Assembly (NCBI RefSeq): GCF_964204645.1
Contig: NC_134036.1
Coordinates: 6,771,600 to 6,835,599, forward strand
Length of the DNA: 64,000 nucleotides
Reading direction: 5' to 3'
DNA from: Tubulanus polymorphus
Taxonomy: Eukaryota; Nemertea; Palaeonemertea; Tubulaniformes; Tubulanidae
The notes under the pieces were generated by a model. The model did not search any database. It worked only from the letters and a program-made list of their open reading frames with translations, and was not told the DNA's origin. Positions 10,414 through 22,095 of this stretch are shown piece by piece. Position numbers and translations under genes: made by a program. Each line of letters begins with the position of its first letter. The stretch's first letter is position 1.

Positions 10414-11512
10414 TTGATCAGCGTTACGACCCGGTGCTGTGAGGGAGGGAGGGAGGCAGTAGGTCGGTCGTCCATCCGTTCGTCAGTGTGCCGGCGGTGG
10501 TTGTTCGAAAACGACTAAGTGCTGACCGGGCCTTGATCAGCGTTACGACCCGGCGCAGTGAGGGAGGGAGGGAGGGAGGCAGTAGGTCGGTCGTCCATCC
10601 GTTCGTCAGTGTGCCGGCGGTGGTTGTTCGAAAAACGACTAAGTGCTGACCGGGCCTTGATCAGCGTTACGACCCGGTGCAGTGAGGGAGGGATGGAGGC
10701 ACTAGGACAGTCGTCCGCCCATTAGTCAGTGTGTCGGCGGTTGTTGTTCGAAAAACGACTAAGTGCTGACCGGGCCATGAACAGCGTTACGACCCGGCAC
10801 CGGTCAGGAAGGGAGGGAGGGTGGCAGTAGGTCGGTCGTCCGTTCGTTGGTCAGTGTGCCGGCGGTGGTAGTTCGAAAAACGACTAAGTGCTGACCGGGC
10901 CTTGATCAGCGTTACGACCCGGAGCAGTGTGGGAGGGAGGGGGACAGTAGGTCGGTCGTCCGTCCGTTCGTCAGTGTGCCGGCAGAGTTGGTTGTTCGAA
11001 AAACGACTAAGTGCTGACCGGGCCTTGATCAGCGTTACGACCCGGTGCTGTGAGGGAGGGAGGGAGGCAGTAGGTCGGTCGTCCATCCGTTCGTCAGTGT
11101 GCCGGCGGTGGTTGTTCGAAAAACGACTAAGTGCTGACCGGGCCTTGATCAGCGTTACGACCCGGTGCAGTGAGGGAGGGAGGGAGGCACTAGGACAGTC
11201 GTCCGCCCGTTAGTCAGTGTGTCGGCGGTTGTTGTTCGAAAAACGACTAAGTGCTGACCGGGCCATGAACAGCGTTACGACCCGGCACCGGTCAGGAAGG
11301 GAGGGAGGGTGGCAGTAGGTCGGTCGTCCGTTCGTTCGTCAGTGTGCCGGCGGTGGTTGTTCGAATAACGACTAAGTGCTGACCGGGCCTTGATCAGCGT
11401 TACGACCCGGCACCGGTCAGGGAGGGAGGGAGGGAGGCAGTAGGTCGGTCGTCCGTCCGTTCGTCATTGTGCCGGCGGTGGTAGTTCGAAAAACGACTAA
11501 GTGCTGACCGGG

Positions 11513-12724
11513 CCTTAATCAGCGTTACGACCCGGCACCGGTCAGGAAGGGAGGGAGGGTGGCAGTAGGTCGGTCGTCCGTTCGTTGGTCAGTGTGCCGG
11601 CGGTGGTAATTCGAACAACGACTAAGTGCTGACCGGGCCTTGATCAGCGTTACGACCCGGAGCAGTGTGGGAGGGAGGGGGACAGTAGGTCGGTCGTCCG
11701 TCCGTTCGTCAGTGTGCCGGCAGAGTTGGTTGTTCGAAAAACGACTAATTGCTGACCGGGCCTTGATCAGCGTTAGGACCCGGTGCTGTGAGGGAGGGAG
11801 GGAGGCAGTAGGTCGGTCGACCATCCGTTCGTCAGTGTGCCGGCGGTGGTAGTTCGAAAAACGACTAAGTGCTGACCGGGCCTTAATCAGCGTTACGACT
11901 CGGTGCAGTGAGGGAGGGAGAGAGGCAGTAGGTCGGTCGTCCGTCCGGTCGTCAGTGTGCCGGCGGTGGTTGTTCGAAAAACGACTAAGTGCTGACCGGG
12001 CCTTGATCAGCGTTACGACCCGGTGCAGTGAGGGAGGGAGGGAGGCAGTAGGTCGGTCGTCCGTCCGTTCGTCAGTGTGCCGGCAGAGTTGGTTGTTCGA
12101 AAAACGACTAAGTGCTGACCGGGCCTTGATCAGCGTTACGACCCGGTGCAGTGAGGGAGGGAGGGAGGCAGTAGGTCGGTCGTCCATCCGTTCGTCAGTG
12201 TGCCGGCGGTGGTAGTTCGAAAAACGACTAAGTGCTGACCGGGCCTTGATCAGCGTTACGACCCGGTGCAGTGAGGGAGGGAGGGAGGGAGGCAGTAGGT
12301 CGGTCGTCCATCCGTTCGTCAGTGTGCCGGCGGTGGTAGTTCAAAAAACGACTAAGTGCTGACCGGGCCTTGATCAGCGTTACGACCCGGAGCAGTGAGG
12401 GAGGGAGGGAGGCAGTAGGTCGGTCGTCCGTCCGTTCGCCAGTGTGCCGCTGGTGGTTGTTCGAAAAACGACTAAGTGCTGACCGGGCCTTGATCAGCGT
12501 TACGACCCGGAGCAGTGAGAGAGGGAGGGAGGCAGTAGGTCGGTCGTCCGTCCGTTCGCCAGTGTACCGCTGGTGGTTGTTCGAAAAACGACTAAGTGCT
12601 GACCGGGCCTTGATCAACGTTACGACCCGGTGCAGTGAGGGAGGGAGGGAGGCACTAGGACAGTCGTCCGCCCGTTAGTCAGTGTGTCGGCGGTTGTTGT
12701 TCAAAAAACGACTAAGTGCTGACC
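11513..12724 (+). repeat. 1.21-kb ten-monomer unit, copy 1
   Basis: Order: K (taatcag head), L, M, T-like, P, C, 124-bp C with ttcaaaaaac, S, S with gtgtaccgctgg, J with gatcaacg. It matches the next 1.21 kb at offsets of 1211-1215 bp. Private marks of this copy are ttcgaacaacg (about 11612), gactaattgctg (about 11743), gttaggaccc (11773) and gtcgaccatccg (about 11816). Confidence 0.86.
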
Positions 12725-13935
12725 GGGCCATGAACAGCGTTACGACCCGGCACCGGTCAGGAAGGGAGGGAGGGTGGCAGTAGGTCGGTCGTCCGTTCGT
12801 TGGTCAGTGTGCCGGCGGTGGTAGTTCGAAAAACGACTAAGTGCTGACCGGGCCTTGATCAGCGTTACGACCCGGAGCAGTGTGGGAGGGAGGGGGACAG
12901 TAGGTCGGTCGTCCGTCCGTTCGTCAGTGTGCCGGCAGAGTTGGTTGTTCGAAAAACGACTAAGTGCTGACCGGGCCTTGATCAGCGTTACGACCCGGCG
13001 CTGTGAGGGAGGGAGGGAGGCAGTAGGTCGGTCGTCCATCCGTTCGTCAGTGTGCCGGCGGTGGTTGTTCGAAAAACGACTAAGTGCTGACCGGGCCTTG
13101 ATCAGCGTTACGACCCGGTGCAGTGAGGGAGGGAGGGAGGCTGTAGGTCGGTCGTCCGTCCGGTCGTCAGTGTGCCGGCGGTGGTTGTTCGAAAAACGAC
13201 TAAGTGCTGACCGGGCCTTGATCAGCGTTACGACCCGGTGCAGTGAGGGAGGGAGGGAGGCAGTAGGTCGGTCGTCCGTCCGTTCGTCAGTGTGCCGGCA
13301 GAGTTGGTTGTTCGAAAAACGACTAAGTGCTGACCGGGCCTTGATCAGCGTTACGACCCGGTGCAGTGAGGGAGGGAGGGAGGCAGTAGGTCGGTCGTCC
13401 ATCCGTTCGTCAGTGTGCCGGCGGTGGTAGTTCGAAAAACGACTAAGTGCTGACCGGGCCTTGATCAGCGTTACGACCCGGTGCAGTGAGGGAGGGAGGG
13501 AGGCAGTAGGTCGGTCGTCCATCCGTTCGTCAGTGTGCCGGCGGTGGTAGTTCAAAAAACGACTAAGTGCTGACCGGGCCTTGATCAGCGTTACGACCCG
13601 GAGCAGTGAGGGAGGGAGGGAGGCAGTAGGTCGGTCGTCCGTCCGTTCGCCAGTGTGCCGCTGGTGGTTGTTCGAAAAACGACTAAGTGCTGACCGGGCC
13701 TTGATCAGCGTTACGACCCGGAGCAGTGAGAGAGGGAGGGAGGCAGTAGGTCGGTCGTCCGTCCGTTCGCCAGTGTACCGCTGGTGGTTGTTCGAAAAAC
13801 GACTAAGTGCTGACCGGGCCTTGATCAACGTTACGACCCGGTGCAGTGAGGGAGGGAGGGAGGCACTAGGACAGTCGTCCGCCCGTTAGTCAGTGTGTCG
13901 GCGGTTGTTGTTCAAAAAACGACTAAGTGCTGACC
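12725..13935 (+). repeat. 1.21-kb ten-monomer unit, copy 2
   Basis: Same class order as 11513-12724. Differences noticed: atgaacag head in K, gcgctgtgag in M, ggctgtagg in the fourth monomer, and loss of one GGGA in the seventh, which explains the offset change from 1215 to 1211 bp. The seventh to tenth monomers keep the rare marks ttcaaaaaac, gtgtaccgctgg and gatcaacg, so this is a true tandem duplication. Confidence 0.86.
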
Positions 13936-14379
13936 GGGCCATGAACAGCGTTACGACCCGGCACCGGTCAGGAAGGGAGGGAGGGTGGCAGTAGGTCGGT
14001 CGTCCGTTCGTTGGTCAGTGTGCCGGCGGTGGTAGTTCGAAAAACGACTAAGTGCTGACCGGGCCTTGATCAGCGTTACGACCCGGAGCAGTGTGGGAGG
14101 GAGGGGGACAGTAGGTCGGTCGTCCGTCCGTTCGTCAGTGTGCCGGCAGAGTTGGTTGTTCGAAAAACGACTAAGTGCTGACCGGGCCTTGATCAGCGTT
14201 ACGACCCGGTGCAGTGAGGGAGGGAGGGAGGCACTAGGACAGTCGTCCGCCCGTTAGTCAGTGTGTCGGCGGTTGTTGTTCGAAAAACGACTAAGTGCTG
14301 ACCGGGCCATGAACAGCGTTACGACCCGGCACCGGTCAGGAAGGGAGGGAGGGTGGCAGTAGGTCGGTCGTCCGTCCGT
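13936..14379 (+). repeat. Partial third start of the ten-monomer unit, then J-K
   Basis: K and L (13936-14188) repeat the beginning of the ten-monomer unit, after which the order breaks into J and a K-headed monomer with gtccgttcg. The segment ends at the left boundary of the 21.8-kb duplication, placed within gtccgttcg at 14379/14380. Confidence 0.78.
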
Positions 14380-15669
14380 TCGTCAGTGTGCCGGCGGTGG
14401 TTGTTCGAAAAACGACTAAGTGCTGACCGGGCCTTAATCAGCGTTACGACCCGGCACCGGTCAGGAAGGGAGGAAGGGTGGCAGTAGGTCGGTCATCCGT
14501 TCGTTGGTCAGTGTGCCGGCGGTGGTAGTTCGAAAAACGACTAAGTGCTGACCGGGCCTTGATCAGCGTTACGACCCGGAGCAGTGTGGGAGGGAGGGGG
14601 ACAGTAGGTCGGTCGTCCGTCCGTTCGTCAGTGTGCCGGCAGAGTTGGTTGTTCGAAAAACGACTAATTGCTGACCGGGCCTTGATCAGCGTTAGGACCC
14701 GGTGCTGTGAGGGAGGGAGGGAGGCAGTAGGTCGGTCGTCCATCCGTTCGTCAGTGTGCCGGCGGTGGTTGTTCGAATAACGACTAAGTGCTGACCGGGC
14801 CTTGATCAGCGTTACGACCCGGCACCGGTCAGGGAGGGAGGGAGGGTGGCAGTAGGTCGGTCGTCCGTTCGTTCGTCATTGTGCCGGCGGTGGTAGTTCG
14901 AAAAACGACTAAGTGCTGACCGGGCCTTGATCAGCGTTACGACCCGGAGCATTGAGGGAGGGAGGGAGGCAGTAGGTCGGTCGTCCGTCCGTTTGTCAGT
15001 GTGCCGGCAGTGATGGTTGTTCGAAAAATGACTAAGGGCTGACCGGGCCTTGATCAGCGTTACGACCCGGCGCTGGTCAAGCGCGGGAGGGAGGGAGGCA
15101 GTAGGTCGGTCGTCCGTCCGTTCGTCAGTGTGCCGGCAGAGTTGGTTGTTCGAAAAACGACTAAGTGCTGACCGGGCCTTGATCAGCGTTACGACCCGGT
15201 GCTGTGAGGGAGGGAGGGAGGCAGTAGGTCGTTCGTCCATCCGTTCGTCAGTGTGCCGGCGGTGGTTGTTCGAAAAACGACTAAGTGCTGACCGGGCCTT
15301 GATCAGCGTTACGACCCGGCGCAGTGAGGGAGGGAGGGAGGGAGGCAGTAGGTCGGTCGTCCATCCGTTCGTCAGTGTGCCGGCGGTGGTTGTTCGAAAA
15401 ACGACTAAGTGCTGACCGGGCCTTGATCAGCGTTACGACCCGGTGCAGTGAGGGAGGGAGGGAGGCACTAGGACAGTCGTCCGCCCGTTAGTCAGTGTGT
15501 CGGCGGTTGTTGTTCGAAAAACGACTAAGTGCTGACCGGGCCATGAACAGCGTTACGACCCGGCACCGGTCAGGAAGGGAGGGAGGGTGGCAGTAGGTCG
15601 GTCGTCCGTCCGTTCGTCAGTGTGCCGGCGGTGGTTGTTCGAAAAACGACTAAGTGCTGACCGGGCCTT

Positions 15670-16760
15670 AATCAGCGTTACGACCCGGCACCGGTCAGGA
15701 AGGGAGGGAGGGTGGCAGTAGGTCGGTCGTCCGTTCGTTGGTCAGTGTGCCGGCGCTGGTAGTTCGAAAAACGACTAAGTGCTGACCGGGCCTTGATCAG
15801 CATTACGACCCGGAGCAGTGAGGGAGGGAGGGAGGCAGTAGGTCGGTCGTCCGTCCGTTCGCCAGTGTGCCGCTGGTGGTTGTTCGAAAAACGACTAAGT
15901 GCTGATCGGGCCTTGATCAGCGTTACGACCCGGTGCAGTGAGGGAGGGAGGGAGGCACTAGGACAGTCGTCCGCCCGTTAGTCAGTGTGTCGGCGGTTGT
16001 TGTTCGAAAAACGACTAAGTGCTGACCGGGCCATGAACAGCGTTACGACCCGGCACCGGTCAGGAAGGGAGGGAGGGTGGCAGTAGGTCGGTCGTCCGTT
16101 CGTTGGTCAGTGTGCCGGCGGTGGTAGTTCGAAAAACGACTAAGTGCTGACCGGGCCTTGATCAGCGTTACGACCCGGTGCAGTGAGGGAGGGAGGGAGG
16201 CACTAGGACAGTCGTCCGCCCGTTAGTCAGTGTGTCGGCGGTTGTTGTTCGAAAAACGACTAAGTGCTGACCGGGCCATGAACAGCGTTACGACCCGGCA
16301 CCGGTCAGGAAGGGAGGGAGGGTGGCAGTAGGTCGGTCGTCCGTTCGTTGGTCAGTGTGCCGGCGCTGGTAGTTCGAAAAACGACTAAGTGCTGACCGGG
16401 CCTTGATCAGCGTTACGACCCGGAGCAGTGAGGGAGGGAGGGAGGCAGTAGGTCGGTCGTACGTCCGTTCGCCAGTGTGCCGCTGGTGGTTGTTCGAAAA
16501 ACGACTAAGTGCTGATCGGGCCTTGATCAGCGTTACGACCCGGTGCAGTGAGGGAGGGAGGGAGGCACTAGGACAGTCGTCCGCCCGTTAGTCAGTGTGT
16601 CGGCGGTTGTTGTTCGAAAAACGACTAAGTGCTGACCGGGCCATGAACAGCGTTACGACCCGGCACCGGTCAGGAAGGGAGGGAGGGTGGCAGTAGGTCG
16701 GTCGTCCGTTCGTTGGTCAGTGTGCCGGCGGTGGTAGTTCGAAAAACGAATAAGTGCTGA
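15670..16760 (+). repeat. 610-bp five-monomer tandem duplication
   Basis: Order K (gccggcgctgg), S (with gtgctgatcggg), J, K, J, then again K (gccggcgctgg), S, J, K, L; the offset between copies is 610 bp. The rare marks gcgctgg and gatcggg in both copies show direct duplication. Copy-specific changes: gatcagcatt at about 15800 and gtacgtccg at about 16460. Repeated in copy B near 37428-38510, where the 2-bp ag insertion lies. Confidence 0.86.
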
Positions 16761-17261
16761 CCGGGCCTTGATCAGCGTTACGACCCGGAGCAGTGTGGGA
16801 GGGAGGGGGACAGTAGGTCGGTCGTCCGTCCGTTCGTCAGTGTGCCGGCAGAGTTGGTTGTTCGAAAAACGACTAAGTGCTGACCGGGCCTTGATCAGCG
16901 TTACGACCCGGTGCTGTGAGGGAGGGAGGGAGGCAGTAGGTCGGTCGTCCATCCGTTCGTTAGTGTGCCGGCGGTGGTTGTTCGAAAAACGACTAAGTGC
17001 TGACCGGGCCTTGATCAGCGTTACGACCCGGTGCAGTGAGGGAGGGAGGGAGGCACTAGGACAGTCGTCCGCCCGTTAGTCAGTGTGTCGGCGGTTGTTG
17101 TTCGAAAAACGACTAAGTGCTGACCGGGCCATGAACAGCGTTACGACCCGGCACCGGTCAGGAAGGGAGGGAGGGTGGCAGTAGGTCGGTCGTCCGTCCG
17201 TTCGTCAGTGTGCCGGCAGTGGTTGTTCGAAAAACGACTAAGTGCTGACCGGGCCTTAATC

Positions 17262-18550
17262 AGCGTTACGACCCGGCACCGGTCAGGAAGGGAGGGAGGG
17301 TGGCAGTAGGTCGGTCGTCCGTTCGTTGGTCAGTGTGCCGGCGGTGGTAGTTCGAAAAACGACTAAGTGCTGACCGGGCCGTGATCAGCGTTACGACCCG
17401 GAGCAGTGTGGGAGGGAGGGGGACAGTAGGTCGGTCGTCCGTCCGTTCGTCAGTGTGCCGGCGGTGGTTGTTCGAAAAACGACTAAGTGCTGACCGGGCC
17501 ATGATCAGCGTTACGACCCGGTGTAATGAGGGAGGGATGGAGGCACTAGGACAGTCGTCCGCCCGTTAGTCAGTGTGTCGGCGGTTGTTGTTCGAAAAAC
17601 GACTAAGTGCTGACCGGGCCATGAACAGCGTTACGACCCGGCACCGGTCAGGAAGGGAGGGAGGGTGGCAGTAGGTCGGTCGTCCGTTCGTTCGTCAGTG
17701 TGCCGGCGGTGGTTGTTCGAATAACGACTAAGTGCTGACCGGGCCTTGATCAGCGTTACGACCCGGCACCGGTCAGGGAGGGAGGGAGGGAGGCAGTAGG
17801 TCGGTCGTCCGTCCGTTCGTCATTGTGCCGGCGGTGGTAGTTCGAAAAACGACTAAGTGCTGACCGGGCCTTGATCAGCGTTACGACCCGGTGCAGTGAG
17901 GGAGGGAGGGAGGCAGTAGGTCGGTCGTCCATCCGTTCGTCAGTGTGCCGGCGGTGGTAGTTCGAAAAACGACTAAGTGCTGACCGGGCCTTGATCAGCG
18001 TTACGACCCGGTGCAGTGAGGGAGGGAGGGAGGGAGGCAGTAGGTCGGTCGTCCATCCGTTCGTCAGTGTGCCGGCGGTGGTAGTTCGAAAAACGACTAA
18101 GTGCTGACCGGGCCTAGATCAGCGTTACGACTCGGTGCAGTGAGGGAGGGAGAGAGGCAGTAGGTCGGTCGTCCGTCCGGTCGTCAGTGTGCCGGCGGTG
18201 GTTGTTCGAAAAACGAGTAAGTGCTGACCGGGCCTTGATCAGCGTTACGACCCGGTGCAGTGAGGGAGGGAGGGAGGCAGTAGGTCGGTCGTCCGTCCGT
18301 TCGTCAGTGTGCCGGCAGAGTTGGTTGTTCGAAAAACGACTAAGTGCTGACCGGGCCTTGATCAGCGTTACGACCCGGTGCAGTGAGGGAGGGAGGGAGG
18401 CAGTAGGTCGGTCGTCCATCCGTTCGTCAGTGTGCCGGCGGTGGTAGTTCGAAAAACGACTAAGTGCTGACCGGGCCTTGATCAGCGTTACGACCCGGTG
18501 CAGTGAGGGAGGGAGGGAGGGAGGCAGTAGGTCGGTCGTCCATCCGTTCG
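17262..18550 (+). repeat. Ten- to eleven-monomer K-L block, copy 1 of 3
   Basis: Order K, L with a plain tail, a J-like monomer with gtgtaatgagg and gagggatgg, K with ttcgaataacg, caccggtcaggg with gtcattg, C, 124-bp C, T, P, C, 124-bp C. Matches 19338-20626 at an offset of 2076 bp (17 monomers). Copy-specific variants: gccgtgatcag at 17379 and gagtaagtg at about 18217. Confidence 0.85.
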
Positions 18551-19337
18551 TCAGTGTGCCGGCGGTGGTAGTTCAAAAAACGACTAAGTGCTGACCGGGC
18601 CTTGATCAGCGTTACGACCCGGTGCACTGAGGGAGGGAGGGAGGCAGTAGGTCGGTCGTCCGTCCGTTCGCCAGTGTGCCGCTGGTGGTTGTTCGAAAAA
18701 CGACTAAGTGCTGACCGGGCCTTGATCAGCGTTACGACCCGGAGCAGTGAGGAAGGGAGGGAGGCAGTAGGTCGGTCGTCCGTCCGTTCGCCAGTGTACC
18801 GCTGGTGGTTGTTCGAAAAACGACTAAGTGCTGACCGGGCCTTGATCAACGTTACGACCCGGTGCAGTGAGGGAGGGAGGGAGGCACTAGGACAGTCGTC
18901 CGCCCGTTAGTCAGTGTGTCGGCGGTTGTTGTTCGAAAAACGACTAAGTGCTGACCGGGCCATGAACAGCGTTACGACCCGGCACCGGTCAGGAAGGGAG
19001 GGAGGGTGGCAGTAGGTCGGTCGTCCGTTCGTTGGTCAGTGTGCCGGCGGTGGTAGTTCGAAAAACGACTAAGTGCTGACCGGGCCTTGATCAGCGTTAC
19101 GACCCGGAGCAGTGTGGGAGGGAGGGGGACAGTAGGTCGGTCGTCCGTCCGTTCGTCAGTGTGTCGGCGGTTGTTGTTCGAAAAACGACTAAGTGCTGAC
19201 CGGGCCATGAACAGCGTTACGACCCGGCACCGGTCAGGAAGGGAGGGAGGGTGGCAGTAGGTCGGTCGTCCGTCCGTTCGTCAGTGTGCCGGCGGTGGTT
19301 GTTCGAAAAACGACTAAGTGCTGACCGGGCCTTAATC

Positions 19338-20626
19338 AGCGTTACGACCCGGCACCGGTCAGGAAGGGAGGGAGGGTGGCAGTAGGTCGGTCGTCCGTTC
19401 GTTGGTCAGTGTGCCGGCGGTGGTAGTTCGAAAAACGACTAAGTGCTGACCGGGCCTTGATCAGCGTTACGACCCGGAGCAGTGTGGGAGGGAGGGGGAC
19501 AGTAGGTCGGTCGTCCGTCCGTTCGTCAGTGTGCCGGCGGTGGTTGTTCGAAAAACGACTAAGTGCTGACCGGGCCATGATCAGCGTTACGACCCGGTGT
19601 AATGAGGGAGGGATGGAGGCACTAGGACAGTCGTCCGCCCGTTAGTCAGTGTGTCGGCGGTTGTTGTTCGAAAAACGACTAAGTGCTGACCGGGCCATGG
19701 ACAGCGTTACGACCCGGCACCGGTCAGGAAGGGAGGGAGGGTGGCAGTAGGTCGGTCGTCCGTTCGTTCGTCAGTGTGCCGGCGGTGGTTGTTCGAATAA
19801 CGACTAAGTGCTGACCGGGCCTTGATCAGCGTTACGACCCGGCACCGGTCAGGGAGGGAGGGAGGGAGGCAGTAGGTCGGTCGTCCGTCCGTTCGTCATT
19901 GTGCCGGCGGTGGTAGTTCGAAAAACGACTAAGTGCTGACCGGGCCTTGATCAGCGTTACGACCCGGTGCAGTGAGGGAGGGAGGGAGGCAGTAGGTCGG
20001 TCGTCCATCCGTTCGTCAGTGTGCCGGCGGTGGTAGTTCGAAAAACGACTAAGTGCTGACCGGGCCTTGATCAGCGTTACGACCCGGTGCAGTGAGGGAG
20101 GGAGGGAGGGAGGCAGTAGGTCGGTCGTCCATCCGTTCGTCAGTGTGCCGGCGGTGGTAGTTCGAAAAACGACTAAGTGCTGACCGGGCCTAGATCAGCG
20201 TTACGACTCGGTGCAGTGAGGGAGGGAGAGAGGCAGTAGGTCGGTCGTCCGTCCGGTCGTCAGTGTGCCGGCGGTGGTTGTTCGAAAAACGACTAAGTGC
20301 TGACCGGGCCTTGATCAGCGTTACGACCCGGTGCAGTGAGGGAGGGAGGGAGGCAGTAGGTCGGTCGTCCGTCCGTTCGTCAGTGTGCCGGCAGAGTTGG
20401 TTGTTCGAAAAACGACTAAGTGCTGACCGGGCCTTGATCAGCGTTACGACCCGGTGCAGTGAGGGAGGGAGGGAGGCAGTAGGTCGGTCGTCCATCCGTT
20501 CGTCAGTGTGCCGGCGGTGGTAGTTCGAAAAACGACTAAGTGCTGACCGGGCCTTGATCAGCGTTACGACCCGGTGCAGTGAGGGAGGGAGGGAGGGAGG
20601 CAGTAGGTCGGTCGTCCATCCGTTCG
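19338..20626 (+). repeat. Ten- to eleven-monomer K-L block, copy 2 of 3
   Basis: Same order as 17262-18550. Copy-specific variant: catggacag at about 19697. At its right end the last C monomer changes within gttcgtcagtgtg to a J-type tail (gtcggcggttg) and then K, so the block boundary is a chimeric monomer. Confidence 0.85.
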
Positions 20627-21297
20627 TCAGTGTGTCGGCGGTTGTTGTTCGAAAAACGACTAAGTGCTGACCGGGCCATGAACAGCGTTACGACCCGGCA
20701 CCGGTCAGGAAGGGAGGGAGGGTGGCAGTAGGTCGGTCGTCCGTTCGTTGGTCAGTGTGCCGGCGGTGGTAGTTCGAAAAACGACTAAGTGCTGACCGGG
20801 CCTTGATCAGCGTTACGACCCGGAGCAGTGTGGGAGGGAGGGGGACAGTAGGTCGGTCGTCCGTCCGTTTGTCAGTGTGCCGGCAGTGATGGTTGTTCGA
20901 AAAATGACTAAGGGCTGACCGGGCCTTGATCAGCGTTACGACCCGGCGCTGGTCAAGGGCGGGAGGGAGGGAGGCAGTAGGTCGGTCGTCCGTCCGTTCG
21001 TCAGTGTGCCGGCAGAGTTGGTTGTTCGAAAAACGACTAAGTGCTGACCGGGCCTTGATCAGCGTTACGACCCGGTGCTGTGAGGGAGGGAGGGAGGCAG
21101 TAGGTCGGTCGTCCATCCGTTCGTCAGTGTGCCGGCGGTGGTTGTTCGAAAAACGACTAAGTGCTGACCGGGCCTTGATCAGCGTTACGACCCGGCGCAG
21201 TGAGGGAGGGAGGGAGGGAGGCAGTAGGTCGGTCGTCCATCCGTTCGTCAGTGTGCCGGCGGTGGTTGTTCGAAAAACGACTAAGTGCTGACCGGGC

Positions 21298-22095
21298 CTT
21301 AATCAGCGTTACGACCCGGCACCGGTCAGGAAGGGAGGGAGGGTGGCAGTAGGTCGGTCGTCCGTTCGTAGGTCAGTGTGCCGGCGGTGGTAGTTCGAAA
21401 AACGACTAAGTGCTGACCGGGCCTTGATCAGCGTTACGACCCGGAGCAGTGTGGGAGGGAGGGGGACAGTAGGTCGGTCGTCCGTCCGTTCGTCAGTGTG
21501 CTGGCGGTGGTTGTTCGAAAAACGACTAAGTGCTGACCGGGCCATGATCAGCGTTACGACCCGGTGTAATGAGGGAGGGATGGAGGCACTAGGACAGTCG
21601 TCCGCCCGTTAGTCAGTGTGTCGGCGGTTGTTGTTCGAAAAACGACTAAGTGCTGACCGGGCCATGAACAGCGTTACGACCCGGCACCGGTCAGGAAGGG
21701 AGGGAGGGTGGCAGTAGGTCGGTCGTCCGTTCGTTCGTCAGTGTGCCGGCGGTGGTTGTTCGAATAACGACTAAGTGCTGACCGGGCCTTGATCAGCGTT
21801 ACGACCCGGCACCGGTCAGGGAGGGAGGGAGGGAGGCAGTAGGTCGGTCGTCCGTCCGTTCGTCATTGTGCCGGCGGTGGTAGTTCGAAAAACGACTAAG
21901 TGCTGACCGGGCCTTGATCAGCGTTACGACCCGGTGCAGTGAGGGAGGGAGGGAGGCAGTAGGTCGGTCGTCCATCCGTTCGTCAGTGTGCCGGCGGTGG
22001 TAGTTCGAAAAACGACTAAGTGCTGACCGGGCCTTGATCAGCGTTACGACCCGGTGCAGTGAGGGAGGGAGGGAGGGAGGCAGTAGGTCGGTCGT
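21298..22095 (+). repeat. K-L block, copy 3 of 3 (truncated)
   Basis: Shares the first seven monomers with 17262 and 19338 (offset 1967 from copy 2), including gtgtaatgagg and ttcgaataacg. It then leaves the block in the second C monomer, where gtccgtccg replaces catccg. Copy-specific variants: gttcgtagg at 21370, which is one of the few sites that differ from copy B, and gtgctggcgg at about 21500. Confidence 0.84.

Larger units (their letters stand above)
7431..11512 (+). repeat. Mosaic stretch of mixed monomer classes
   Basis: About 33 monomers without a dominant internal repeat. Order: P, S, J-K-L-M (7591-8078), C with agcag, J, a K/Q chimera (8332-8450), R, four C-type monomers, two S-like monomers retaining gccggcgg (8945-9182), P, two 124-bp C monomers, S, S, J, R, C, Q-R (10162-10413), M, N-like, then J-K-L-M again, J, K with ttcgaataacg, and caccggtcaggg with gtcattg. 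Single-copy variants: ttcgataaacg (9157), cagtaagtcgg (9109), gtcgtctgtg (8768) and a 1-bp loss in the A-tract at about 10507. Confidence 0.8.

Noticed and set aside
11815-11827. rRNA terminator-like Sal box (ggtcgaccatccg)
   Set aside because: It arises from one substitution in one monomer that creates GTCGAC. Neighbouring monomers lack it and no rRNA gene is in the window.
12740-13828. 362-codon minus-strand open frame, and about 150 shorter frames on both strands, as protein-coding genes
   Set aside because: All are translations of the satellite monomer. Their ends follow monomer class changes, they overlap on both strands, and no unique sequence, intron signal or recognisable domain is present.
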